Shown here: positions 1 through 8,047 of the stretch, one piece after another
How positions within the stretch are numbered: position 1 is the first letter of the stretch
Layout: each line of letters starts with the position of its first letter
NCBI GenBank assembly: GCA_019746355.1
Contig: JAIESC010000194.1
Coordinates: forward strand, 1-22,636
DNA: 22,636 nt
Source: Xanthobacteraceae bacterium
GTDB lineage: Bacteria; Pseudomonadota; Alphaproteobacteria; Rhizobiales; Xanthobacteraceae
Reading direction: 5' to 3'
Program-made: the position numbers and the translations under genes
The notes under the pieces: model-generated
The model's input: only the letters and a program-made list of their open reading frames with translations
Database searches by the model: none
What the model was told of the DNA's origin: nothing

Positions 1-1064
1 AGATCGGTGATGTCGCAATAGGTCAGCATGCGGCCGCCGTCCGGCATCACCGTGCAGCGCGCGCGAATGCGCCGGCCGTCGCTGGTGCGCAGGTCATGCG
101 GTGCCGGATCGCCGGCGCGGATGAGCGAAATGCGCGAGGTAATGAAGGACTCGATCTTGTCGTTGGGCACGCCGAATATTCCGTTCTTCCGTGCATTGCC
201 GATCAGCAACGAGAACGGCGTGTGGCTGTCGGCTTGATGGTCGGGCACCTGGAAGAGCTCGCGCACGGCCCGATTCTGGAACCGCGCATTGAGGTCGGCG
301 TCGAGCAGGACGACGCCGTCCTGCACGTTGTCGAGGGCGGCCTTCAGCACGTCCATCTCGTCGGCGTGCCGGACAATGTCGGTGACGGGGGTGTAGCTCA
401 GCATCCGGCCGCCGTTCGGCAGCACCACGCATTGCAGGCGCAGAACTTCGCCGCTGGTCAGCCGCAGATCGCGCGGCGAAGGATCGCCGCGCTTGATGTG
501 CTCGACGCGCTCGGCGATGTATTCGTCGAGTTCGGCGGCCGGCACCTCGTAGGCTCGGGTGTCGCGTCCGTGGTACATCAGCGCGACGAACGGCGGCTTG
601 CCCTCGGCCTTGCTGTCCGGCAGACGCCACATCCTGCGGAACGCGCGGTTGATGAACTGCGCGCGCAGCTCGTGATCCAGCAGCACCACGCCGATCCGGA
701 TTTCGTCGAGCGCCGCCCGCAGCGCCAGCATGTGGCCACGCAACAGCTCGCTGGTGGGCTCGGCTTGCGCGTGCTCGCCTTCCAGCGGTTCGTCGCTGTC
801 CTGCGGCGGATCGAGCCGCTGCGCGAACGACACGCCCATGCGGTGATCCGACTGCCAGATCATCTTGCAGTCGCGCGGCTCGCGGTCGCCGGCAAGGGTG
901 AGCTGGAACTGCGTCGGGATACCCGCCTGGCTCACGACCTCGAGGCAGGCGCCGTCGTCCGTCAGGTTTCGCACCTGGCAGTCGATCGCCGAGCGGCCGG
1001 CGTTGAACACGATCTGGCCGCCCAGAAGCGTGCGGCCGCGATGGATGGTCCTGCGTTCGTTCAT
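1..1064 (-). CDS. PilZ-PAS-PAS sensory protein, C-terminus beyond window
   Basis: Read on the minus strand from an ATG at 1064, this frame stays open to the window edge (354 residues seen). Residues 1-80 look like a PilZ domain, which binds cyclic-di-GMP: the RxxxR motif is R5-R9 and the second motif is NLTDDG at 33-38, so both ligand-binding motifs are present. Two PAS_7-type repeats follow, at about 117-229 and 242-354. They share the pattern GDPxPxDLR...PxGGRMLxY..xTD. In this family such repeats usually precede a GGDEF/EAL or histidine kinase module, so the missing part may be the output domain; that is inference. There is no signal peptide or membrane segment, so it should be cytoplasmic. 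It diverges from the SulP gene across about 257 bp of non-coding DNA. The domain calls are firm; the final function is not known. Confidence 0.82.
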   Translation of the reverse strand, partial: MNERRTIHRGRTLLGGQIVFNAGRSAIDCQVRNLTDDGACLEVVSQAGIPTQFQLTLAGDREPRDCKMIWQSDHRMGVSFAQRLDPPQDSDEPLEGEHAQAEPTSELLRGHMLALRAALDEIRIGVVLLDHELRAQFINRAFRRMWRLPDSKAEGKPPFVALMYHGRDTRAYEVPAAELDEYIAERVEHIKRGDPSPRDLRLTSGEVLRLQCVVLPNGGRMLSYTPVTDIVRHADEMDVLKAALDNVQDGVVLLDADLNARFQNRAVRELFQVPDHQADSHTPFSLLIGNARKNGIFGVPNDKIESFITSRISLIRAGDPAPHDLRTSDGRRIRARCTVMPDGGRMLTYCDITD

Positions 1065-1321
1065 GGCGGCCCTTGCCGACGGACCCGCGATACGCTGCGG
1101 GCGAGCATGAGCCCGGCGGCTGAAGCAGCGGCTAAGAGCGATCCTGCAAATTGAACGGAAGCGACAACCTGGCGTTAAGGCGAACGGCCGGCAATGAACC
1201 TGCACGCGGGTGCGCATATTGCCCAGACGCCTGTCCGGGCACTGTCCGGGCGTTGAGGCATTGACCGCAAGCCCGCCCGCCGTCACAACCCATAGACGCG
1301 CGCATCAAGATTCTCTCCCGA

Positions 1322-3508
1322 ATGCTCTCGGTTAATTCCAGCTCGCTTCGCTCCGACCTCGCCGGAGGCCTCGTTTCGTCCGCGCTCGCCATTCCGCTGG
1401 CGATCGGCTTTGGCATGTTCGCCTTCGTGCCGCTCGGCGACGAATATTTCGCCTACGGCGCGCTCGCGGGTCTGCTTTCGGCGCTGATCGGCGGCTTTGT
1501 CTGCGTGCTGCTGGGCGAGCGCTCGACGCTGGTCTATGCGCCGCGCATCACCACGACGTTCTTCCTCGGTCTGCTGCTCTATTCGCTGGTGCATTCCGAC
1601 AATGCGACGCCGAACGTGGCGTCGACGCTGCTGGCGTTCTTCGCGATCGTCCTGCTCGGCGGCGTGTTCCAGGCGCTGTTCGGCCTGCTGCGGCTCGGCA
1701 CGCTGATCAAGTTTGCGCCGCATCCGGTGATGGCGGGATTCCAGAACATGGCGGCGGTTCTGCTGCTGCTCGTGCAGCTCGGCAACATCGCGGGCTACGA
1801 CCGCGTGATCGGCTTCACGCATGTCCACGAGCATCTCGCCGAGATCAAGCCGTTGAGTGTTCTGGTCGCAGTGCTGACATTCCTGGCGATGTGGAACGCG
1901 CGCCGGCTCAGCGCGAAGGTGCCGCCGCTGCTGGTTGGCCTCGGCGTCGGTATTGCCGCCTATTACGGCTTGCTGCTCGCAGGCTTCGGCTCGGGGCTCG
2001 GTCCGGTCATCGGCCCGCTGACCGCAAGCGCAGCGATGCGGAGCGTGCTGGTGGATTTTTCGCCGCTGACAATGGCCGAGCCGCTGGTGCGGTTGATGCC
2101 GGCCATCGTCGCAGGCGCGCTGGCGCTGGCGATCATCGCCTCGATCGACGCACTGCTTTGCGCGAGGCTTGCGAACCCGCCGGGCGAAATCCGCAACGAT
2201 GGCGACAGGCTGCTGCTGCGGCTCGGCGCGGCGAGCGCCGTGGCGGGTGCGTTCGGCGGCATCACCAACGGCATCAATATCGGTCCGAGCGTCAGCAACC
2301 GCGCATTCGGCGGGCGGACCTGGGTCTCGGTCGTCGTCAACGCGCTGATGCTGCTCGCCGCCGCGACCGTGCTGTTCCCGCTGGTGACCTACATGCCGCG
2401 GGCGGTGCTGTCAGCGGCGATCATGGTGATCGCCGTTCAGCATATCGATCCCTGGTCGAAGCAGGCGGCGGCGCAGCTGGTCGACCGTTCCACGCCGCGG
2501 CGCAGCGCGATCGCGCTCGATCTGGCGGTGGCGCTGTTCGTGTCGGTGCTGTCGATTGCGGTGCATGTGGTGCTTGCGGTTTTCATCGGCATTGCGCTGG
2601 CCGTGCTCCTGTTCGTGCTCCGCATGAGCCGCTCGAGCGTGCGGCGGATCTACCGCTGCGATCGGGTGCGCTCGCGGAAGTCGCGCGGGCCCGCCGAAAT
2701 GGCTGTGCTCGAAGCCAAAGGCTCGGCCATTCTGGTGATCGAATTGCAGGGCGCGCTGTTCTTCGGCAGCGCCGAGCGGCTCGCGCAGGTGATCGCCCGC
2801 GACACCACGTCAGGCACCGGCGCGGTATTGCTCGACCTTCGCCGCGTCACCGACGTCGATTCCACCGGCGCGCGCATTCTCGGCGACATCGATCAGTCGC
2901 TGGCAAGGCGGAGCATCCGTCTCGGCCTGGTTTATGGGGGCAGGGGTGCTGCGCCCGGGCTGACGGGCGTGTTCAGCGCCCGTGACCGCATTTTCCCCGA
3001 CATTGATCGGGCCATGGAATGGGCCGAGGACGGCCTGCTCGGCACTTCCGACGCGGCTGCGGCCGGGGACGAGATCGGCATCGAGCGAGTGTCGATCCTG
3101 CGCGACTTCACGCCGGCCGAGCTCGCGGTGCTGCAGCGCCACCTCGAGCGTGTCACCTGGCCGTCGGGTCAGGTCATCTTCCGTCAGGGCGATCCGGGCT
3201 CGGCGCTGTTTTTGGTGACCAAAGGCCGCGCCAGCGTGCACATTCGCCACGCCGACGGGGCGATCCGGCTTGTGACGTTTGTCCCCGGCACCGTGTTCGG
3301 CGAGCTTGCGATCCTCGATCAGGGCCCGCGCGCGGCGACCGTCACCGCCGACGAGGAGATGACGGCGTTCTCGCTCGGCAATGATGTGTTCGCTGCGTTG
3401 CGCGAGCGCGAGCCGGCGGTGGCGATCAAGCTTCTATCGGCATTGGGGCGCGAGCTGAGCTTCCGGCTCCGCTCGGCGAACATGACGATCCAGCAGCTGG
3501 AAATGTGA
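1322..3508 (+). CDS. SulP-family anion transporter with STAS and cyclic-nucleotide-binding domains
   Basis: This 728-residue inner-membrane protein has a SulP-type multi-helix transporter region at about 8-435, starting with a conserved SSALAIPLAIGFG segment. A cytoplasmic STAS domain follows at about 455-565. It contains VDSTG, matching the conserved STAS loop whose serine or threonine is phosphorylated in anti-sigma-factor antagonists. A cyclic-nucleotide-binding (cNMP) domain lies at about 587-710, with a phosphate-binding cassette FGELAILDQGPRAATV that includes the conserved Glu and Arg. SulP proteins move sulfate, bicarbonate, dicarboxylates or other anions; the substrate here cannot be read. 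The three-domain arrangement suggests transport gated by cAMP/cGMP and by STAS partners. The ATG at 1322 lacks a strong Shine-Dalgarno site but matches where the transporter domain begins. Confidence 0.9.
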   Translation: MLSVNSSSLRSDLAGGLVSSALAIPLAIGFGMFAFVPLGDEYFAYGALAGLLSALIGGFVCVLLGERSTLVYAPRITTTFFLGLLLYSLVHSDNATPNVASTLLAFFAIVLLGGVFQALFGLLRLGTLIKFAPHPVMAGFQNMAAVLLLLVQLGNIAGYDRVIGFTHVHEHLAEIKPLSVLVAVLTFLAMWNARRLSAKVPPLLVGLGVGIAAYYGLLLAGFGSGLGPVIGPLTASAAMRSVLVDFSPLTMAEPLVRLMPAIVAGALALAIIASIDALLCARLANPPGEIRNDGDRLLLRLGAASAVAGAFGGITNGINIGPSVSNRAFGGRTWVSVVVNALMLLAAATVLFPLVTYMPRAVLSAAIMVIAVQHIDPWSKQAAAQLVDRSTPRRSAIALDLAVALFVSVLSIAVHVVLAVFIGIALAVLLFVLRMSRSSVRRIYRCDRVRSRKSRGPAEMAVLEAKGSAILVIELQGALFFGSAERLAQVIARDTTSGTGAVLLDLRRVTDVDSTGARILGDIDQSLARRSIRLGLVYGGRGAAPGLTGVFSARDRIFPDIDRAMEWAEDGLLGTSDAAAAGDEIGIERVSILRDFTPAELAVLQRHLERVTWPSGQVIFRQGDPGSALFLVTKGRASVHIRHADGAIRLVTFVPGTVFGELAILDQGPRAATVTADEEMTAFSLGNDVFAALREREPAVAIKLLSALGRELSFRLRSANMTIQQLEM

Positions 3509-3544
3509 GCGCATCGGCGCAGCGATTTGCCGTAAACTGGCGCC

Positions 3545-3754
3545 ATGTCCGAGAACGACTTGGAAAAGCCGCAGACCCCGGAGGAAGAGGCGAGCGACCG
3601 CCGCACCGCCAACATTTTCCTGCTGGTGTTCGCCGTGGTGCTGGTCGCGATCGGCATCTGGCTCGGCAACGCCCTGGTCGACGCGCGCAAGGCCGACGAC
3701 TGCCTGTCCTCGGGCCGAAGGAACTGCAGCCCGATCGATGTTCCGCCGCGATAA
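3545..3754 (+). CDS. Small single-pass membrane protein of unknown function
   Basis: This 69-residue protein starts with an acidic, charged, probably cytoplasmic segment (residues 1-22). One hydrophobic helix follows at about 23-45 (NIFLLVFAVVLVAIGIWLG), and then a short tail with two cysteines (C53 and C60) that would be periplasmic if the N-terminus is inside. It starts 36 bp after the SulP stop codon on the same strand and may be cotranscribed with it. I do not recognise the family. The codon use, clean topology and position between real genes support it as coding, although no strong ribosome binding site precedes the ATG. Confidence 0.7.
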   Translation: MSENDLEKPQTPEEEASDRRTANIFLLVFAVVLVAIGIWLGNALVDARKADDCLSSGRRNCSPIDVPPR

Positions 3755-3769
3755 CCGAACTCGCCGTCG

Positions 3770-4114
3770 TTACTTGCTGCTGCTGCCGTTGGTGCCGACC
3801 GACATGTCGACCGCCTCGTCCAGGCGCGGATTGTAGCGGCGGACGGCGCGCGGCTTATCCCAGACGCAGCGATAGGCGATGTAGTCGCCGTACACCCGGT
3901 GAATGCTGCTCGCGACCGGGAACTTGTTGTGCCGGCTGCACTGTTCGTCGGCAATGGCAAACGCGTTGCGCTCGTTCTCCGGCGTCCACGGGATGATGCC
4001 GCCGGTGTCGTTGCTCTTGTGGCCCCAGACGCTGTTGAAAATATCGTTCCAGGCACTGGCCTGCGGCACCGCGACCAGCGTGAATGCCCCTGCCAAAATC
4101 AAGGCCCGGATCAT
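3770..4114 (-). CDS. Small secreted protein of unknown function
   Basis: The product is a 114-residue protein with an N-terminal signal peptide (hydrophobic segment ALILAGAFTLVAVPQASA, probable cleavage after ASA at about residue 21). The mature part is polar and rich in aromatic residues, with two cysteines (C59 and C83) that could form a disulfide in the periplasm. The ATG is preceded by AGGAG on the minus strand. It overlaps the stop codon of the upstream NHL gene as ATGA, a classic arrangement for translational coupling, so the two proteins are probably made together. I do not recognise a domain, and a role alongside the NHL protein is inference from the overlap only. Confidence 0.82.
   Translation of the reverse strand: MIRALILAGAFTLVAVPQASAWNDIFNSVWGHKSNDTGGIIPWTPENERNAFAIADEQCSRHNKFPVASSIHRVYGDYIAYRCVWDKPRAVRRYNPRLDEAVDMSVGTNGSSSK
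4111..4114 (-). other. ATGA stop/start overlap coupling two minus-strand genes
   Basis: On the minus strand the bases read ATGA. ATG (4114-4112) starts the small secreted protein and TGA (4113-4111) stops the NHL protein. The ribosome binding site of the downstream gene lies inside the last codons of the NHL gene. This is directly visible, and such overlaps usually mean coupled translation. Confidence 0.85.
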
Positions 4115-5199
4115 GGAATTCTCCTGAACTTCTGCGCGCGCCGGCCAAACCCTACCTCGGCAGTATAGAGATTGCCGCGGGAATCGATAGCGATGTTGTG
4201 AATCCATTTGAATTGACCCGGCTGGCGGCCGTGGCGGCCCCATTTGGCCAGTTCTTTGCCGGATTCCCGGTCCAACGTGACGATATTGCCGTTGGCCCCG
4301 TCGGCCACGAAGATGAACTTCTGCTGCGGGTCCTCCGACGGCACCAGGTCCCAGACCGAGCCGTTCTGCAGGGTGGCGGTCGACACCCGGAATTCCTTCA
4401 CGAAGGTGCCGTCCTTGCGGAACACCTGGATACGGTCGTTGGCCCGGTCGCAGACATAGACCAGCCCGTCGTTGGACAGCCGAACGCAGTGCACCGGGTT
4501 GGCGAACTGCTCGGAGAGCTTCGCGTCCGGCTTGTACGGCGGCATCTTCTCGTCGCTCGGCGGCTTGCCGTAGGCGCCCCACATCCGCTTGAACGCACCG
4601 GTCTTCAAGTCGAACACGATGATACGGTGGTTGCCGTAGCCGTCGGCCACGTAAATCTCGCCGGCCGCCTCGTCGGTGACCATGTGCGCCGGCCGGCCGA
4701 GGCGGGTCTGCGACAGCGAGCCCTTGTTGCCGTCGTCCTTGCCGATCTGCTGGAGGAATTTGCCGTCCGGGGAGAATTTCAAAATCTGGTCGCCGTCGTT
4801 GTTGCCGCCGACCCAGACGTTGCCTTCGCCGTCCACGTGAATGCCATGCTCGTTCTTGACCCATGGCTGACCGGCTGCGCCCCACGAGGCGAGCAGGTTG
4901 CCCTCCGGGTCGAGCTTCAAGACCGGCGGCGCGGCCTTGCAGCATGTCGTCTCCGGCGGGTCCTTCTGCGCGCCCTTTTCGTCGTCGAGCAGCGTGGCCG
5001 GCCGGTGGACGATCCAGATGTTGTCCTGGCGGTCGACGGCAATTCCCGAGACCTGGCCGAGGATCCAGTTCTCGGGCAGCGGCTTCGGCCAGAACGGCTC
5101 GGGCTGGAATTGCGGTGCGGAGGATTGTGCGGCGGCCGGCAGCGCAACGGCGATCGCGGCGGCGCAGCCCAATAAAAGCTTACGCAACGGATGCATCAT
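4111..5199 (-). CDS. Exported NHL-repeat beta-propeller protein, peptidyl-hydroxyglycine lyase-like
   Basis: This 362-residue protein has a Sec signal peptide (basic start, hydrophobic core, probable cleavage after LPAAA at about residue 24). NHL-type propeller blades follow, visible as repeated motifs: GIHVDGEGNVWV (119-130), YVADGYGNHRIIVFD (183-197), YVCDRANDRIQVF (248-260), FVADGANGNIVTLD (297-310) and NIAIDSRGNLYTAEV (335-349). A histidine recurs at or near blade starts (H121, H172, H237, H334). It resembles bacterial proteins annotated as peptidyl-alpha-hydroxyglycine alpha-amidating lyase-like, but catalysis is not shown and a ligand-binding or scaffold role is equally possible. A CC pair sits at 86-87. 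The start was set at 5199 because GGGGAG lies 6 nt upstream; a second ATG follows immediately. It sits 107 bp behind the ferredoxin gene on the same strand. Confidence 0.85.
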   Translation of the reverse strand: MMHPLRKLLLGCAAAIAVALPAAAQSSAPQFQPEPFWPKPLPENWILGQVSGIAVDRQDNIWIVHRPATLLDDEKGAQKDPPETTCCKAAPPVLKLDPEGNLLASWGAAGQPWVKNEHGIHVDGEGNVWVGGNNDGDQILKFSPDGKFLQQIGKDDGNKGSLSQTRLGRPAHMVTDEAAGEIYVADGYGNHRIIVFDLKTGAFKRMWGAYGKPPSDEKMPPYKPDAKLSEQFANPVHCVRLSNDGLVYVCDRANDRIQVFRKDGTFVKEFRVSTATLQNGSVWDLVPSEDPQQKFIFVADGANGNIVTLDRESGKELAKWGRHGRQPGQFKWIHNIAIDSRGNLYTAEVGFGRRAQKFRRIP

Positions 5200-5306
5200 G
5201 ACAGGCTCCCCAGATGCCGCCTGTTTCGCGACCGTGGCCGGCGGCTTGAAGCCGATGTTAGAGAAACGCCGTGCGCCGCGATAGCCGGGGGAAGGGGCGC
5301 AGAAAT

Positions 5307-5627
5307 CTAAATCTGCCGCGGCGGGGTGGTAACGATCAGCCCGTCGAGCTCTTCGGTGACCTTGATCTGGCACGACAGCCGCGAGTTCTCCTGCAGGTCG
5401 TGGGCGGTGTCGAGCATGTCCATCTCTTCAAGCTCCGGTGCCGGCAGCTTGTTGACCCAGGAGTCGTCCACATAGACGTGGCAGGTGGCGCAGGAGCAGG
5501 AGCCGCCGCAGGTCGCGAGAATGCCGGGCACGTCGTTGTTGATGGCGGTTTCCATCACGGTCGAGCCGACCTCGGCTTCGATCTCGCGTTCGTTTCCGTC
5601 CTGGTCGATGAAGGTGATGGTCGGCAT
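5307..5627 (-). CDS. 2Fe-2S ferredoxin, adrenodoxin/putidaredoxin type
   Basis: This 106-residue cytoplasmic electron carrier has the cysteine ligands C40, C46, C49 and C86. The CGGSCSCATCHVYVDD segment is nearly identical in layout to putidaredoxin and adrenodoxin-type ferredoxins, which pass electrons from a reductase to a cytochrome P450 or oxygenase. An extra cysteine (C44) sits inside the cluster loop. Length and motif order match the family. No reductase or P450 gene is in the window, so its partner is unknown. It is the first gene of a minus-strand run (ferredoxin, NHL protein, small secreted protein) and diverges from the amidohydrolase cluster across 178 bp. The ATG at 5627 was chosen because the conserved fold begins there; its ribosome binding site is weak. 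Confidence 0.93.
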   Translation of the reverse strand: MPTITFIDQDGNEREIEAEVGSTVMETAINNDVPGILATCGGSCSCATCHVYVDDSWVNKLPAPELEEMDMLDTAHDLQENSRLSCQIKVTEELDGLIVTTPPRQI

Positions 5628-5805
5628 GGATCGCTGGCGTGCTGCGTCGCTGATGGCCGGGCTTATAGGCCAAGCGTTGCCGCTGCCGTCAACCCTCTGC
5701 GCCTGACCGTGCGCCCTGGGACAGCCGCGGTCCGGCCCGCTATCATCCCGCCAAAGATCGGGAGCGAACCCGAACAGATAAACGTCCAAGCCCGGGAGGC
5801 CGTCC

Positions 5806-6873
5806 ATGCTGTTTCACAACTGTCCTGCCTGCGATACCGGAAATCTCTCTCGCCGCGGCTTCCTGGCCGGGCTTGGCGCCACGGCGGCTGCGGCGACACT
5901 GCCCGCGCCGGCGCTGCACGCGCAGGCGCGGACGCTGATCGACACCCATCATCACTTCTATCCGCCGAACTATCTGGCGATGCAGAAGGAGTATGAGGGC
6001 AAGCGCAACATCCCGGCGTTCCCCGGCGTGTTCGACTGGACGCCCGCCCGCGCCATCGAGAACATGGACAAGAACGGCGTCCGCACCGCGGTGATTTCGC
6101 TCGCGTCCACCCCTGGTCTGTGGTTCGACGCCGGAGCGGATGAATCCGTCAAGATCGTGCGCGAGTGCCACGACTTCGCAGCCAAGATGCGTGGCGACCA
6201 TCCGGGCCGCATTGGCATCTTCGCGCCGCTGTCGATGATGAACGTCGACGCGACCTTGAAGGAGGTCGAATACGCCTTCGACACCATCAAGGCCGACGGC
6301 ATCAATCTTCAGTCCAACTACGGCGACAAGTGGCTTGGCGATGCGGTCTACAAGCCGGTGCTGGCGGAACTGAACCGCCGCAAGGCCGTGGTCTACGTGC
6401 ACCCGCTGGTCGCGGCTTGCTGCGGCAGGCTGAGCGTCGGAACGTTCCCGGCCGCGATCGAGGTGCCGCACGACACCACGCGCACGGTGACGAGCCTGCT
6501 GCTCAGCGGCGCGTTCAAGAACTATCCCGACATCAAGTGGATCTTCTCGCACGCCGGCGGCACCGTTCCGCTGATGGCCGGACGGCTTGCGGCCTTCTAC
6601 GATAACAATCCGAAGTTCAAGGAGACCTATCCGAACGGCGTCGCGGCCGAGATGGCCAAGCTGCATTACGACACCGCCAACGCCACCTCGGCACCGACGA
6701 TCGCCGCACTGCTCAAGCTCGTGCCGGTGTCGCAGGTGACCTACGGCACCGACTGGCCGTACTTCGCGCTCGACCAGAACAAGGACCTGCACAAGCTCGG
6801 CCTGCCGGCCGCCGATATCGCGGCGATCGAGAGCGGCAACGCCACGCGGCTCATTCCACGGCTGAAGGCCTGA
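5806..6873 (+). CDS. Tat-exported amidohydrolase-2 (ACMSD-like) family protein, copy 1
   Basis: This 355-residue protein has a twin-arginine signal (SRRGFL at 15-20, then an Ala-rich hydrophobic stretch ending near residue 40), so it should be exported folded. The mature part is an amidohydrolase-2 TIM barrel. H48 and H50 form the HxH metal motif, H199 is in VHP, H249 is in SHAGG, and D316 is in GTDWP; all expected metal and catalytic positions are present. The family includes metal-dependent decarboxylases (aminocarboxymuconate-semialdehyde decarboxylase, gamma-resorcylate decarboxylase) and lactone hydrolases; the substrate here is unknown. Two cysteines (C6, C9) precede the Tat motif, and C205-C206 follow the VHP motif. 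GGGAGG precedes the ATG. It is the first of three paralogs in a row and the most divergent. Confidence 0.9.
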   Translation: MLFHNCPACDTGNLSRRGFLAGLGATAAAATLPAPALHAQARTLIDTHHHFYPPNYLAMQKEYEGKRNIPAFPGVFDWTPARAIENMDKNGVRTAVISLASTPGLWFDAGADESVKIVRECHDFAAKMRGDHPGRIGIFAPLSMMNVDATLKEVEYAFDTIKADGINLQSNYGDKWLGDAVYKPVLAELNRRKAVVYVHPLVAACCGRLSVGTFPAAIEVPHDTTRTVTSLLLSGAFKNYPDIKWIFSHAGGTVPLMAGRLAAFYDNNPKFKETYPNGVAAEMAKLHYDTANATSAPTIAALLKLVPVSQVTYGTDWPYFALDQNKDLHKLGLPAADIAAIESGNATRLIPRLKA

Positions 6874-6883
6874 GGACGTCGTC

Positions 6884-7957
6884 ATGCTCCGGTGGAGGGG
6901 CCGGGCGCTGCCGGCGTCCTGCAATTGCTGCCTTGAGCCGCTCGCAGCAACCGGTGTGAGCCGCCGCCAGCTCATCGCGGGCGCCGCGGCGGCAACCGCG
7001 ACGGCCTTCGCACCCAAAGCGTTCGCGCAGGCCAAGCCGCACCGTATCGATGTCCATCATCACGTCACGCCGCCGACGTGGAATGCGGCTTTGCGGCGCG
7101 AGAACGCCGGCCAGCAGCCGACCTATAACTGGTCGGTGCAGAAATCGCTCGATGACATGGACAGGTCGGGCGTTGCGACCTCGATCGCCTCGATCACCAC
7201 GCCCAGCATCTCGTTCCTCGGCAAGGACGAAGCTGTGCGCATTGCGCGCGAATGCAACGAATACACCGCCAGGCTGATGGCCGATCATCCCGGCCGCTTC
7301 GGCCTGTTCGCGACGCTGCCGCTGCCCAATATCGATGAAAGCTTGAAGGAAATCGCTTACGCCCTCGATACGCTCAAGGCCGACGGCGTCTGCATGATGA
7401 CGAGCTACGACAACAAATGGCTCGGTCATTCTCACTATGCGCCGGTGATGGAGGAGCTCAATCGCCGCAAGGCCGTGGTCTATACACACCCGACCGACGC
7501 GGCCTGCTGCGCAAACCTCGTTCCCGAAATCCGCACGTCGGTCATCGAGTTCGGCGCCGAGACCACGCGAACTATAGGCAGCCTGGTGCTCTCCGGCGCG
7601 TCGCAGAAGTACCGCGACATCAGCTTTATCTTCTCGCATGCCGGCGGCACCATGCCGTTCCTGATCGAGCGCTTCACCCGCTTGAGCGACCGGCGTTTGG
7701 AAAAATTCACGCCCGAGGTGGTGATGACGGAATTCCAGCGCTTCTATTACGACACCGCGCAGGCTTCACATCGCGCGGCGCTGTCGGCGCTGAGCACCGT
7801 GATCCCGGTCTCGCAGATCGTGTTCGGCACCGACTTCCCGTTCCGCACCAGCGAGGACCACGTGCGTGGTTTGAGGGCGTTCTTCAACCTGATGGATATG
7901 AAGGCGATCGATCGCGACAACGCGCTGCGGCTGATCCCGCGGCTTAAGACCGCCTGA
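6884..7957 (+). CDS. Tat-exported amidohydrolase-2 family protein, copy 2
   Basis: This 357-residue paralog of its two neighbours begins 10 bp after the first copy. Metal and catalytic residues are H58 and H60, H202 (THP), H252 (SHAGG) and D317 (GTDFP). The Tat motif is VSRRQL at 25-30, with Leu where Phe is more usual, followed by an Ala-rich helix and a probable AQA cleavage site. The n-region before the twin arginines is unusually long (25 residues) and carries the cluster SCNCC (C13, C15, C16), which copy 3 shares almost exactly. A second cysteine pair, C208-C209, follows the HP motif. GAGG upstream of the ATG overlaps the previous stop region, consistent with one operon. The predicted reaction is metal-dependent hydrolysis or decarboxylation of an unknown substrate in the periplasm. 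Confidence 0.9.
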   Translation: MLRWRGRALPASCNCCLEPLAATGVSRRQLIAGAAAATATAFAPKAFAQAKPHRIDVHHHVTPPTWNAALRRENAGQQPTYNWSVQKSLDDMDRSGVATSIASITTPSISFLGKDEAVRIARECNEYTARLMADHPGRFGLFATLPLPNIDESLKEIAYALDTLKADGVCMMTSYDNKWLGHSHYAPVMEELNRRKAVVYTHPTDAACCANLVPEIRTSVIEFGAETTRTIGSLVLSGASQKYRDISFIFSHAGGTMPFLIERFTRLSDRRLEKFTPEVVMTEFQRFYYDTAQASHRAALSALSTVIPVSQIVFGTDFPFRTSEDHVRGLRAFFNLMDMKAIDRDNALRLIPRLKTA

Positions 7958-8047
7958 GACCTTTCATCGCTTGACGGTGCCGGGAGAGGGCGCGAACTTA
8001 AAGTGCATTTGTTATCGGCCACCGAGCCGGGGAAACGGGAGGACATC

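Noticed and set aside
96..1154. Long plus-strand open frame of 352 codons
   Set aside because: It lies antisense to the PilZ-PAS-PAS gene, has no recognisable domain and an Arg/His/Val-rich composition typical of an antisense frame in GC-rich DNA.
5133..5199. Possible lipoprotein signal (LLGC) in the NHL protein
   Set aside because: The cysteine is at residue 12 with almost no hydrophobic stretch before it. The main hydrophobic core comes after it and ends at an AAA cleavage site, so an ordinary Sec signal is more likely.
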